64,000 nt of DNA from positions 97,060,501 to 97,124,500 of the forward strand of contig NC_133026.1 in the NCBI RefSeq assembly GCF_048771995.1. The letters are read 5' to 3'. The position numbers and the translations under genes were made by a program. Under the pieces are notes generated by a model, which was not told where the DNA came from, searched no databases, and saw only the letters and a program-made list of their open reading frames with translations. Positions 44,690 to 59,600 of the stretch are shown piece after piece. Each line of letters starts with the position of its first letter. The first letter of the stretch is position 1. The stretch is from Taeniopygia guttata. Taxonomy: Eukaryota; Chordata; Aves; Passeriformes; Estrildidae.

Positions 44690-47421
44690 AAACAGACTCT
44701 TTAAAATCCTTTTTATTACAGAAAAACAAAAGGTTTACACTTGACTTAAAAAAGCAGCATTATTTTATGATTCCAAAGTTGTTACAGTGAAGTTGCTTTA
44801 AGAAACCTTTAAAGACTGAAGAAAAAAAAGAAAATGCCCCTCCTCAGACAGCATTCCAGATTACTTGAGTGACCACATCAAACACTTTAATTTCACACCA
44901 CTTCTGACATCCCGTACATGACCTGTCCCCCTTTTTTCTCCTCATGACTTGTTCAATTTATCTGGGGGAAGGATTTGATGAAAACAGCAGTACATTTCAA
45001 GTCTAATTTTCAACAGTTCACTTGAAAAATCTGATAGATATTAGAGTTGAGAAGTGACTGACATACAGGCTTTCCTCCTAACTCTAGCTATTAAGTGCTA
45101 CAGTTTGAACAGATCCCAGTATGATCCGTTTCTTCCACAGTATTTATCATTATTCAGGTCCACATCTCAGAATACTTCCCAGCAAGTCAACCAGCTACTA
45201 GGATTATAAATACGAACAAAAATAACCACAAAAAAAAAGAAGGCTCCATGTTGAAACAGTTCTTAGCAGTGCAGCAGAACTTAGGTGGTTTTTTTTACTT
45301 TTCATTACACTCCAGAGAAGGAACAGCATAGCTCCAGTGACCACTTCAGGTTTTTTTAAGTCAAAAGCTGCAGGTTTCCAGCCTGAGCCAACATTAAATA
45401 TGCAACTGATCTGTACTGAAATCTTAAGAAAAGAGACAATAAAACCATACTACTGTCTTAATAGTCCTATATTTTGACTATCAGCACTGAGTTGTGAAGA
45501 AGTCCAAAGAAATTTACAAGTTTTTCATTAAGTGATTTTAAAAATTTTTTTCGATAAACAGCTCAGGAGCTCAATACCATTAAAAAAAAGATCCCTTTCT
45601 AAACACATTTTTAAGCACCTATTCCTCATGCTGAATCTACACCTCTCAAAGGTTCTACCAAAAAAATAAAACCTCAACAAAAAGCAAGAAAACTCAAGTC
45701 ACTATATACAACTGGCTGTAATGACAAAAATTTTAAAAAGGCAATTCATAGAAAGAAAACAGAGAAAACAAGGGGAAAAAAAAATGTATCAGATACCTGC
45801 TACTCAGTGTTCTATGACCTCATAATCTTTCCTTCAAAAAGGAAAATGTTTGTATTCATAATCTGATATGGAATTTTTCCAAAAAAATTTCCTAATCTCT
45901 TTACATGCTGTTATACTGTTTGATAACCAAAATCTTTCAAGTCAGAGATCTACTTAAGGTACTCTGCATGGCAACATGAAGGTAGCTGTTACCAAGCTAC
46001 TTAAAGAGAAGAAACAAGTTACTTTCCCACAGGGAAAAAGAATGCAATACATTTTCCCTGCTTATGATTCTACAGCATCATCAAATTTACTCAAACACAG
46101 AACTTATCTATTTAAGCTTACTCATGGTTACTGCTTAAAATTCCATAATTTAGTGCTACAGCATAGCAATTTCTCATGTGATCAAGCTACCTTATAAGGA
46201 GGACATAATATTTTGTATTATAGAGTAATATACCCTTAAAAAAAAAAAAAAAAAAAAAGAGAAATAATAAAATTAAAAAACCCAGCATGAATAGTTTGAA
46301 GCAGAAAAATATAAGTTTTGTTTTTGTGGTACTTTCCATTACATTGATGCCACAGGCTGCTTCATAACATATCATTGGAGAATTTTAGCCCTGGACACAA
46401 ATTAGTCCTTTTTGCAGTCACAGGTTTGTATTAAATGTGGCTTTTATGATGAAACAGGTAACAAAAATGCTTCGTACTGATCAATCTCTATCAATGTTAA
46501 TATTAAACCCCATTAACTCCCTCCTTCAGAGTAGGTAACTGCCTCAAACAAAACTACCTATCTCAAAGATATATAATAATCACAAGTAAACACTGTAAAA
46601 TAAATATACACCATTCAAAAAGCTTGTCAGAGAGTTCTACAAATGGTCAGAAGATGTTCATATTGACGTCTTCCTTTATCAAGTTGTGCTGTGGATTCAG
46701 AAATCTTGCAGATCTTTTGCACTCTAGGTGTGCAAGCACTCACAAAAAGTAATTAACAGGCAATCATGTTCTAAAAGGTTTTTAACATTATTTTCCAATA
46801 TTTTTAATAAACACTTAGCATATAATTCCCATATCCTGCATCTAGCAAACATTCTTGACTGCTAATAATTATATTATTATATGGCACCATTCCCAAAATT
46901 TACATTTAATTTGAGAAAATAGAAAAGTTTGATGTTTTGGTTTTCTTTTCCCCTAATAATGTGCAACAGGTAGAACATGTGACTTCTTAGGAAACTTTTA
47001 AGTTGCCTTTAGCTATTGGGCCTAAAACACTTTACAGCTCTCTTTCCTTGTTTTCAGCTTTAATTTCATATGAATCAGTGTATAGCTGGGCTATATTAGT
47101 AGCAGTTCATCACATATAGTAAGGTCAAGTAACATTATCTCTGTTCTGGAAATGAACAATTCAAAACTCTTACAAAAATGGTATAGAATTGTACCTGAAA
47201 ATTTCTTCAGTTTAAACTGCTCTTTGTTAATCTACTAAGGACAATTAAGAGAACATCCATTTTTTTTTTTCTGTCAATTTCTGAGAAAATGTGAATACAT
47301 GCAAGTCAAAACTACCATTATGCAGATAAAATGATCCTCTTTCATGGAGATAACCAATAAATGACAACTGCCAATAAATAAATCTATTTGGAAGTTCTAG
47401 AGAATTCTCTTGCTAAACAGG
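44690..47421 (-). other. TMX3: Probable TMX3 3' UTR with distal poly(A) signal
   Basis: No coding sequence is visible. The first canonical AATAAA on the minus strand after the stop codon is at 44712-44717, giving a 3' UTR of about 2.7 kb. ATTAAA variants closer to the stop (for example near 47054, 46895 and 44890) could give shorter forms. No CR1 copy is seen here, which fits a transcribed UTR. A poly(A) run of about 20 nt lies near 46239. Confidence 0.45.
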
Positions 47422-47688
47422 TTAGTCTTTTTTCTTTTCCATAATGTCTTTCTGTTTAAGCTCTCCATCTGAAAGTTCTGTGTATTTTCCATTCTTTTCC
47501 TCCTCTTGTTCTTCCTCACTGCCTTCATCTGTGAGTTCTCGATCACCACTTTCTTTTTTAGCTCCCTCATGCTCAAATACCTCTCCCTCTGTATCAGCTG
47601 TGCAGATTCCATAACACATGATGCTGATGACCCCCAGGGGTAACCCAAAGAGAAAGCATCCCAGCAGTGGTGAACTCTTGAACACAGA
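47422..47688 (-). CDS. TMX3: TMX3 last exon: transmembrane helix, acidic tail, KKKD
   Basis: 267 nt including stop. It encodes [20 protein letters not shown] with the rest of the single transmembrane helix, then an acidic Glu-rich cytosolic tail ending KKKD. The helix is very close to the mammalian sequence. The acidic tail diverges freely, as expected for a disordered segment, while the terminal KKKD is intact. Confidence 0.96.
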   Translation of the reverse strand, partial: SVFKSSPLLGCFLFGLPLGVISIMCYGICTADTEGEVFEHEGAKKESGDRELTDEGSEEEQEEEKNGKYTELSDGELKQKDIMEKKKD

Positions 47689-50600
47689 CTGTTGAAATAG
47701 AAAGTAAAAACCACTTTCAGTAATTATAGAAAGTTACTGCATTACTTCTCTTATCACTCTATGTATTTATTCAAAAAACATCCAAAATGAAAATCATTGT
47801 TTTTTACAGGGATCACGGAATCAGCTAGGTTGGAAAAGACCTTTCAGATCATCAACTCCAACCTACGACATAACACCACCAATAAGAGCACAACACTATG
47901 TGCCACATCCAGTCTTTTACTAAACACCTCCAGGGATGGTGAACCCCATCACATCCCTAGGCAGCCCATTCCAATGTCCAATCATCCTTTCTGTCAACAA
48001 CCTCTTCCTAATGTCCAACCTAAACCTTCCCTGGCACAACTTAAGACTGTGTTCTCTTGTCCTAATGGATGTGTTATTTTGATTTTTCTGCTTGTTTGGT
48101 TTGGGTTTTATTATTGTTGTTGCTTTGTGGGTTTTTTTTATAAGGCTTGTTTGTTTGCCTTCTGCAAAAATGGCAAGGAGTCCTCAACTTCAACAATTTC
48201 TACTAGTTCATAAAAAATGACACAAGTTCAAGTATTACAATATTGCATTGGGACAGTTAATGTTTACATGCCAACTGCATATACCATGCATTTTTTGAAG
48301 CTTTAGAAACAATTATTCTAAGAGCATTAAAATCCACTTTGTGGAAGAAAAGAGTTTCATCTATTGTGTCTTGTCAAAAATTAGTCTGCAGAAAAATTCT
48401 AGAGAGTTTGCTGTTGAGGAGTAGCTTAATGGCACAGGAAGAAGGATTAATGGTTTCAAAAACTGGTGGCTAAACATTTTACTTTCACAGAAATTTGGAC
48501 ATTCATTTAGAAGCAAGCGAGTTTCAACTTAAATTCACAGCACAGGTTTATTTGCTTCTGTAGGACAAAGGAAGAAATGGATTTGTGTACATCATCCCAA
48601 CAAAATTTTGTTGAGCATAATTAACTTATGAGAAAGAGAATGTTTGCTTTAAACTACATTAAGAGTAGTATTTAGTCTGCTTATACTCTAAGTAATTAAA
48701 CAAAAAATGTAACATTCCTCAGAACAGTGAAGTGGTACCAGTTTCAGGAAAGGATGTCAAAATGGTCAAGGAACTTACTGACTTTTCTCTGTTCTAGCCC
48801 TTAAAATACATGTCAGGCATACAGAAGAGCAGTGAAAAACTAAGGTATGTTGAATATTTATCTCACACATTATTAAAAAATTTAATCAAGAAGTTCCTTT
48901 GGCCTAAACCTATACATATACCTATAACATATATACAATATATACAATATAAAACAACTCCTTTAAAAATATCTTAAAACCGTCTGAAAGTATTTGTATC
49001 CTGATTGAAAAGGGCACCCTCTAATTCAATGAAAAGTAAAACTTACCACTATAGTAGACTTGGCATCATAGATTATTCTCTTGATTCGCTGCAGAAGCCC
49101 ATCACCACCCTGTGCCTGAAATTTCAAATGGAACCATGTCAAAACTGTTGACACTTTTCAGTTATGATTCCAAAAGTTCATTCTTCAGACCTTGCAATCT
49201 TAAGTCCCTTTAGAAGGAAATGAAAAGTAATTATTCCTATATCTCATGATGCCCAGACACTCCAACTTGCCAAGCTTGGACAAAGATTATTCAGTAGTCT
49301 CATGAAAAAGTCTCTCACAATTGTTTTAAACAATCAGTGCCAACTTGGACAATGGGCTGACTCTCTCTCTCACCCTCTCTCTCTTACCATAAAGAAACAC
49401 TAACAAAATCTAGCAACTGCCCCGATGTAACAATAGTAAAACTGCAGAGCTCTTCTGAACTTTCCTGCAGCTGTTGAACATCCACTTATGGATTACAACA
49501 GCACAGTTAGAAACATCTAAGAACTAAGCAAAGAGAAGATATGAATGTGTAATAAATAAAACCTGTGTCAAGCAATGACAGACTATACCTACACTGCCCC
49601 CTAATTCAACAAATAACTAAGTTCCAAATAACTACATGAACCAGAAGGCAGTCTGTCTGCTGAACAGGACCAGTTTTCACCTTCCTTGAGTAGCCAGAGA
49701 AACAAACTCATATTTGGAAATCAACTCATCAGCACATGATCCGACCAAAAACCCCTCAAATAGCAAAAGAAGTCCACAAAAATAAGGCAGACTTGGAAAA
49801 AAGTTACCTATAGAGTCTTAAAAAGTAACAATAACATCCAGGTGAATAATCCAACATTTCCCAAGGAAGCAAAGGGGGAAAGCCAGGACTTCTCAGAAAT
49901 TTCTCTGTGGTTCAGAAAGTCTGTGTCCTATTAGTTGTTTACCAGCATACTTAGAAGACTCTCACTCCTCAATAGCTGCACAATTTCTTGGGCAGAGAAT
50001 GCAGCCAAAGTAGTGCAATTTTATGTCTACAGAAACCTTACACACAGACAGCTTAAATGAAATCATATTCTGTATTTTTGTTTTGTACCGAAAAGTGAAT
50101 TTAGACTGACCTTTAATCACTCTAGCTGACATACTGCAAACAACAGATATAAAGACCTAAGTGACACTATGGCAACAAACATGAAGCATCACAAATTATC
50201 TTTCTCCACGCAAAAATAAAACAAAAACCAAAAAAACAACAAAACAGACAGAAACCAATTATATTTGTTGTTTCAACCAGAAAGATACATACAATTAGAG
50301 TCTAATTGATGCTGATAACTCAATGCACTTAAAAACCATTAAAAAAGTGAGAACTCAAGAACAAAGAACCACCAAGTTATAGCAATACCCCTCACACTGC
50401 AATGGAAAGCATGGCCAGTAAAGTCCTGAACAGCACATAAATCCACCTATATCGTGTTCTACATCAACCAGGAAATTAAATAAACCGAAATAAACCCCAT
50501 ATGACAAATATCTTCTGCATTATTTGCCATTACCAGGCAATGACCTAAAACTGCTGCTGCAAAGTAAAGTGGGATTCAGCTAACACAGGAAACACTCAAT

Positions 50601-53600
50601 ATACAGGAAATTGGGGCTTAAACCAAAGCCAGGCTTCTCCCAGGAGGCAGCCATATTATTAGCTATCAGCTCCCCTTCGTGGCAAAGCCTTATCTCCCCA
50701 GAAGCACAAACAAAAGTTCTGTTCCATGACCTCTTTTCTCATCCACACAACACAGCTTTCTGTTCAACTTACTGAGGGAATAAACACTCAAAAAATATCT
50801 AAGTCATCAATTCCGATTAACTTTTCTGTTTTAACAAAAGACAGCTCTTTTTTAGTTTTAGAGCACAGAGGAGTAAGCTTGTGTCCATTTCTAACATTCA
50901 AAGCAAGTATAATACTGGTTTTTTGACTCTGAAGTTGTAATTCCTCCAGCTATTTGATTAATTAATTTTCCACCCAAAATAAAGGGTGCAGTTCAATTAC
51001 GCACTATCATTCAAAAATTTAAACAAATGCATCAAATGCAAACTAGGAGATGAATAAAAAGCTCTCCATTTACAACTGCACCAGTAAAAGGAACATCAAA
51101 AGAAGCTGTCTCCCATTATACTGTTAGTGGAAGAAAGCTTGCTTTGTACAACATGCAACACCACGACTCCAGAATTTACAATCACATATTCAGTGACAGC
51201 ATCCAAGACAGTAAGACAGGACAGGAATATTAAACACACACATAACTATCAGAGTAACCAGTTTTTTTCCTTACTTTAGCATCTAAGGAAAAAAACACTA
51301 ACCAATATATTCCAAGCTACTATGAAGACTTACTTCAGCTGTACCATCCAGGATATTGTTAATAAATTGAACCATGTCTTCTGTGCTCTCAATGTGCCTA
51401 TCTGGTAGAAAATACTGCTGATTGGAGGTATTCAATACAACAATAGTAGGGATTGTCAAGTCACTGGAAACATAAAACAGACAGTTTATATATTTAAAGA
51501 ATTACCATTGAAAATATTCCAATTCAAGTAATCCCTATATTATTTCAATAGGGAATATATTGATCTTCACTTCATGTGCACTCTTCATAGTAATTCTTCA
51601 AAAACAAGAAAGCAAGAGGAAAGGTATGGGCATGGTATGGTATGGACATGAACGGTATGGGCACATTTCTCATTAATATTATATTCCTTCACATCTGTGT
51701 CAGTGACACTATTGAAGCTTACAGCATTTTACATACTCAGAGCAACTGCAAATCAGTTATGACTTTCCTAAATAGTAAGAACTCCCAAATAGCAGCCTTG
51801 TATACTAAATGCATTAAGTATTTAAGTACACAAAGGCAGAAGTGTAACTCAAAAATTTAATCCCACACAACCATTGTCTAACTGATCACCTTTATCAACC
51901 TCTACTGGTCAAGTCAAAATAACAAACCATGCCAAGCACAGCTTTTCTACAGCTCTTTTAGATATGGTTTATGAGGAACAGTTTTCAAAGAATTATTACT
52001 CAGCAGTTAATCTTCATGTTCATGTACACATACATCATAACCGGAAAGAAAAAAAAAGTTAGAAATTAACTCTGGACACAAAGAAGTTTAATCTTCTGTT
52101 TGCTCTAGCAGTAAATTCAAAATAAGATCACATTTAAGGAATTTTAATACTGCAAAAGTACATTGTTCAAAAAGAAAGATTTAAATATATTAAAAAAGTT
52201 TAAAATCTCCCACAATCTTTTATTAATTTTCTACAGTTCTGTCAGTAATGAATTCAAGCATTTCCTTCACAGCAGAAGCAATACAAACCTTGTTTTATTA
52301 CGTTTTCACCCTTGTCTAATGCGTCCTATCCATGTACGTTTCTAATACATGCAAAATTGATTATGATTTTAGTCTTATCTGTGGCTATAAATTAATAGTA
52401 AATTATTTAATGAAAATAATGGTTATTTACTCAAGATGCCCATTTTTCTTTGGAGTCACTCAAATTATCCTAAATTTTCTCTCACATTTTAGGCGGGGCT
52501 TTTGGATTTGATTTTAATTCATATGCAAACCTAAAAGTGAAAAAGTTTAATAATATATGACAATTTTCTGAACTTCCAGACAGCTGAATACTTAAAGATT
52601 TAAGGTGCAGACTCTCTTCCCAGTACTGAAGCTGAAAGCATAGTGACACCTCAAAAAACCTAAGGGCAACTACAGGGATAATAAAATAATGTCATCCTTT
52701 AAATGGAACTTTAGTATGAACAACCAAATAACACAACACTCTAAGGCAACATGTCACATAAGAGTCAATACACATAACATTTCCCCTTGACATTTTTTTT
52801 CTTTTCTTACTAGGGACAAAGAAGAAATCTAAGTAAAAGGCACTCAAACTAAGTCACTGTTTTTGCAAGCATCTGGTAACAAGTTCCTAATTCCTGCCAA
52901 ATTATGTCCTTCCAGCAAAACAGACCAAGTTTTATTAATTAGATGCTCTGTTTCTGTTGCATTTAACAGTCTGGTAACTGATGTTCTTGGAATTGTTTGT
53001 AGAGTAGCAGAAAGGTAACCTCCACATACAGATTCTTTATGCTATACAAAAGTTCACAAAAGCACATTAAATGTGTTACTTTCAAGAGCAGAGGAGAGTT
53101 CTACATACACTGAGAGTGATATTATACACCTTAGCTTATAAAAACCTGTATTTTTGCTTCCAGTAAAACACTGAAAAGCATTTTTAAGTAAAATTTTAGG
53201 TAAAATTATGTATTTTAATTAAAATTCATAATATTCTGATTTTTTCTTTTGTGCCTGGTTTTAAATGTACCATTTTATCCAACATAAGCATGTTCATATA
53301 CGGCTGAAAAGACAGAAGAATTGTAATGTCTAGTAATGGAGTTTCAGTCCAGTTAATAAATGTACTTTTGTCAAGGTCTTATTCTATCCCCAGGAATCAT
53401 ACAATATTTTGTCCTTTGTACAGGAAACAGAATTTGTTCCTTTGTGCATCTAGCACATTAAAAAGTGTTTTGTGATACATTTGTCATTTTCAGATTTTTT
53501 TTCTATTTCTACTTGCTGCCACCTGGTGACAAACTGAAGCAGTTGCAATACCTTTTTTTTAAAACACCAATTATTCATGCAGCCACATGAACAGTCGCTA

Positions 53601-56600
53601 CTTTGAACACAATTTGCTGCATTCTTCTGCAAATTCCTACTCATGCTTGAAAGGTATACACTGGGTTTAGAAAATAATTAAAAGCTGATGAGTACGTGAA
53701 CCAGAACTTTCCATATACTATAAATAATAAAATCAGGCATTTTGCAGATTCAGCTGAACAAACCAGCTGAACAGACCTTGCCACTAGATCACTACCACTC
53801 CAGCAGTAGTGGCTGTTCTATCTTCCTTCCCTTCATTTCCTTCCTCCCAGGTATCTCATCTCCCTCTCCTACTTCTATGCATATCCGTGCTGGTACTCAG
53901 CAGAGTAGAAGGGAGTAACATTGTTGAATCAGCAAAATAACTTCCGTACTTGCCCAAAAAAAAAAAAAAAAAACCAAACACTTTTCTGACAGATAAACAG
54001 GATGAAAGAGCTCAGCAGATATAAAAGCCTGCACACAAGAAGCAATTAATCAAGTGAGGAAGGTCTCACTTTCAGCAATTGTAAGGCACTAATTCAATCA
54101 AATCACATAATTTCAATGGAGAGACAGCTGGTTTTAAATCAGATGTTAATCTACAGACATTCTACAAAAATACAAACCTTGTGCTTTTGGGTCCATATAA
54201 AACTCCTAGAATTTTTAGGGGCATGAAGACATGTTTAATTAATGTTTTGATCCCTGAGAAATGGATTTGGAAAAATTACAGACTTATAATACTGATTCCT
54301 GGCTTTCTCTTCTTTCAGACTTCCAAAGGCCAGAGAAGAAGTCATTAACTACAAATGCCAAGCAACGCAACTCTCTAATTATGCATTTTTTAGAAAAGGA
54401 TCATAGTAAGGGCAACTGTCAAGCATCTTGTTAAACAACCTATATATATATCAAAATATACCATGTACATAACAAGTGCAGACAACATCTTCCATGCATT
54501 CTATGCTTCTCTGCTGAAGTGCCTTTCTATGCACATCATAAAAATACATCAAGAATGAAACTCTCACAACTCTAACAGTAATTTAACAAAGTAGATCTAA
54601 AAGATAAGCTTTGTCAATCAGCATTATCAGTAAGCCAAATATCTAACATTAAATTATATATTTATACAGTTTAATTTAACAAGTAATTGACACTGTGGTA
54701 CAGGCTGAATTCTGATGACAATGTTTTTTCTTAAGTCATGAAAGCCAAGAATTTTTGTAAGATTATTTTAAATTAAATACATTTGGTAACAAATACAACC
54801 AAAGAAAGAGTATTCAAATAAGAATTTACTTACTCCATTAGTAAACTATTAATGTAATCATTTCCATCCATGTGGCCAAACTGGAAATCCCTGAAAGAGA
54901 AGCAGTTAAAAATAAAATTATGAAAAAGAAAACACAATAGTGGGTTTCAGCAGAAGTTCTTCATTAAATGTTTTTCCTATAATTGAAAATGGGAGCACAC
55001 ACTCAGAAATGTAATTCAAAAAAAGTGATCATCTAGAACACAGCATTATGAAAGACAGTCAGTTAATGAAATGGTCCTATTAAATATCAGTATAAAAATA
55101 TAAAAGCACGCACTGTAACATTTTTCTCTTAGGAAAAAAAAGTGACTGCTGTCTTAGAAAGATTAATGCAGAAGTCCAATTAAAACATCAGAGTCCCATG
55201 TGTGTCTACCTGTGAAAGTGATCCCGATAATCTCTGGCAACTTCCTGAATAATAGACTTTAATCTGAAAGGAAAAAAATTGCATGGATATCCAGGATAAA
55301 CTCCTTCTAAATACAAACAGTAAATATTGAGATTTCCCCAGTAAGCAGCAATTTGTACCTCATCAGCAACAAGGACTATAAAAAAAAACCTTGTTCATCT
55401 TGCTTAGCTCCCAAAGGTTGAAAATAGCATACACAGTACTTGAACAGTATTTTTTTAGTCCGTATATGCAACCAGAAAGGGACAAGGGAAGGTATTGCTC
55501 CTCTCAGCCTCTTCAGCAAACTCCAACCCCAGCATAAACATCCCTTGTTTAAAGTTCCACAGACAACTGATATATAAGCATCGCTAGCTTAATTTTCAAT
55601 GAGAGGGAAGTGAAGTACAGTCATTTGTTTAAACTCACTGAGTTCATCTCAAAGTCATCTGAACTGAAGCACTTTTTTCTTTCTTTAAAAGGTGACACAT
55701 TAGCTTTTAAAAGCTATGAGATCATCATTTGCTCCTGTGATCTCATTAACAAATGGCAGAAGAGTGCTACAGGAACTGCCACCATCTCAGTGAACTCACA
55801 TGTGCTTCAACCGAACCATAAATTAAGTAAAGTTAGTGCACTAAGTCAGAAATTAAAGAATATTCACAAGTTAAACCCACTCAACCTATATTTCTCAATA
55901 TTTAAGAAACTTCAAAACTTCCCTATGTTATACCAGCACATTTCTCCCATAGTGTCACCAATACTCAATTCTGTACCTGGTATGTTCCACTGAAGAGTTT
56001 TTATCATCAATGACTGCAATAGCCACAAGTTTTCCTAAAATAAGGAATAAAATTCTTGAAACCATTTAAAAAGAAACACACATTCTCCAATGGGAAATAC
56101 GTCAACTTAGAAGATCAGGTACTCTCCAGGTACAAGAATTATTTTTTAAGTATAAACCAGACTCACAGCCAAAGAGCCTCTTCAAGCTGACCAAGCTGTG
56201 GTCTTGAAGCTACCGAAAATAAATTAATATGGAGCCCAATGCCACACCACTAGCATTGCATGAAAAGCCTATCATAGAAAGAAGTTAAAAGGGAGAAAAC
56301 GCAGATAAAAATTAATTTCCTACTCAGCTGTGTATATACATACACCTAAATTTGAGGCTATAGAGACCTGCATTATATAGCAGCAATTACAAACTGATTG
56401 TAAGTGATTAAATCACTATTGTATGGATTTAATAACAACTATTTTTCATACTGTTGTGAGCATTATGAAAAAAAAAAACCAACCTGGAAAATTTACTGGC
56501 AGAACCCAGAATTCACTGTATCAGAAACACAATTTAGTTCATAGACCTCTGTCAGAGCCTAAAGGTCAACACCAGAATATACAGACCTCTTCAAGATTTA

Positions 56601-59600
56601 CTTTTTGAAGCTTTTCTGATTAAAAGAAAAAAAAACCTCCAAAACCAAAGAGTGCTAGAGCAAATCAGATAAAAGTATGTTTATAAAGCTGGCCATGTTT
56701 TTCCAGATCAAGCACCTGCAGTTAGGAAAGCAGATCTGTCAACAGCACAGTCATCAACCAGATTAACCCAAGGCTCCAGAATGCTAATTTTTCAGTTCTC
56801 TCCAGATGCCACAATTCACTTGAAATTCTCCCCACTAAGCCAACCAATTGCTCAGTTCTTACCTATCACCATGCTACAGGAAGCATTCCCCTCAAAAATA
56901 AAAAGTCACTCTTGTTCAAGTAATACTGAAGGGTTTTAAGGGGAACATCTATGATTCATTCCCAGACTTTCCTGTGAAATAGCAATAGCTTCTTCCCATC
57001 CCACTTCTTGCATACATCAATTCTCACTTTTTCCTCATTTCTTTTCACCCTAAGACACTACCTAATAAATACACTAGTAGAGAGCTAATGACCTTTTAGA
57101 CTATAAAAAAGGATGTAAATAAATTCCAGGTACTATGCATTAATACATAAAGCTCTTTAAAGCAAATGATGGTTTCTCCAGCGTATTAATAAAGTTTTGG
57201 GGGTTTTTTGGTTTTTTGGGGTTTTTTTTTGGTTATTTGAGGAATTGTTAGTCAAAAATGTAACAGGAAAAAATATGCTACATTTAAACAACTTGCAACA
57301 GCATTTCTGTAAATAACAATTCAAAATGTAACAGTATTAGCTTCTTAAACATGTAACAACATAGATGCTTCATATTTTTTAAAACCTGAAAGAACTCAGT
57401 GTTGATTGAATGTAAGTATTTTGAAAGTGAATATAGTTTATAAGATAGCCTAGTACCTAAGAGTATGTATATACCTTAAGAGCAGAACAAGTCATTTGCC
57501 CTTTTCAGCGGTCACCTGGCTGCAAAATTTTCATTTGGCCTGCAGAACTTTTGCTAAAGAAAAGCTGAAGTTTTCTGGGACAAGTCCACTTCAATGCATG
57601 CTCCTGTCCCTTTCTTACCACATCTATTTCAAAGATATCTAAATCCACTAGATGTAAGATACCTGGACAATCCCTATTTCATACTTCTAAATCTAGTTTT
57701 AAAATTCCCTGCATGTATTCCAAGAGGTAATATGCAACTTATGCAAAGTGTAAGGCACTCTTAAATTAATTTTAAAGTCCTACTAATTTTTGTGACTACC
57801 ACAGGATTAGACACACTATTATGTTTTGAGGAATTGACTAATGTAGATTGTGCTTGAAAATTCTAGTCACGGGTCAGTCAAACATCAACAAAATACTGCC
57901 ACTATCAGCTAACCTGATATTAATTAATTTCTGAAATTATAAAACATATTCTTGTTACTCTTTTAATTTTTCTTATTGTTTAGTACACAATGTCAAAGAG
58001 TTTAGCTGTATCATCTTCTCACCTGTATCTCCAAGTTCATAAAGTGTAAAGCCATCTACGTGAAGGTAACCTTGAAATCTTTCTCTGTTTACCCAGGATG
58101 ACAAATCACCATCTTCATACTCTTGACATTAAAAAAATAAAAAACCAAAAACAAAAACATTATTTTAAGAGGTGGGCCATCAGATTTACTATTTTAGTGC
58201 TACTGAGACAACCTCTAGTTTTTCTCCTTTTTTCCTTTTAATCTTCCTAGACAACTTATGACACTTTTATGGGCATTTTAAATTTTAAAACTTCCAAAGC
58301 TATTTTCAATTGTTGAATAAAAAGTGTATTATAGAAAAGCATGAAAAGTTGATTTGATGATATTATTTTCCAAATCAAGGATAAACAATGCTATATTAGC
58401 AGCTGTGACCCAGTGCAGAAAGGAACAGGTTCAAACCCTGCTTTTAAAGGGGTGTGTGCACATAACTCATCAAGTTTCAAAAAAAATAGAGTTCTAAAAA
58501 TACAGAAAGTAATTATTTGTGAGAGTGCTTAAATGAAAAAGAAAGATCAAGAAAAAGCAGATGCATTAAACAGTACTGTGAAGGTAAATAAACAAATATT
58601 CATGTATGACTGACAGTTATACTGAAGGTTAGTTTAAGATGCTAGATGTCTTAATCTATTAAGACATCTAGTATATACCATCAATTAGATCTAAATCACA
58701 AGTAAAAAAGACATATATATACATGCTGCATTTTATGAGAATAAATGCACAATAAATTATTTGTCTTAAAGTCTATTGTATAGACTGAAGTATCAATAAT
58801 TTCAGGTTAACAATTATCTGCTGTAAGGTAGTAGCAAGCAATTCCAAGCATAATGCATCCCATGTATCTGCATCCATTTTCTCCACTAAAGGAAAGGAAA
58901 AAACCCAAACCAAAACACCAAAGTGAGAGCACTGAAGTGCATTTTGCTCTAACTTCTTCCTCATAGAGAGCTCTTCAAATTTCTGCCAGTCATAACAGTT
59001 GCACATAAAACTTTATTCAGTCTCTTAAACTGCATCTTCATGATTTGTTTGACTTCCAATAATGTTTCCAGTACATTATGAAAAAGTAAATGTTTTACAA
59101 TGTAAATTTAAAGCCTGAATTATTACAGTTTTGGCATTTGTTTTAGGTGTGGAAAAAGCAAACAGGCCATACAGCAAAATAAGTTTTTCTCTGACAAGTT
59201 TTCCTTCTCCCAAATTGCTAAAAAACATCCAAAAAAATGCAAATCACAGAGGCTGTAGAGTGAATTTTTATCTGGAGGCAACAAACTGAAGAGGAAGACA
59301 AGTACATCCATTCTACACAGTCACAAAGAATACTACTTATCCTAAGAAATTAAACCTGCAGAATAATCTTCTGAGTGATATGTTTTCAACTTAAAGTGAA
59401 AACTTGCATTTGAAACAATCTAAATCAAGAGTAGATGCTCTTACAAATAAGTGGTGTGCTTACAAGCCCAGGTTATGCAAAGTAACTATGAGTATGTGCA
59501 TGTGCTTCTAACATGCCTTACGGTACAGTCTGAGTACCATATAATACTTCTACATGGATACGCACACACATATACAGATATACACTTTTACAGCAGTGGC

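Noticed and set aside
47797..48213. A 138-codon plus-strand frame.
   Set aside because: It is a translation through an antisense CR1 fragment and adjacent T/G-rich sequence.
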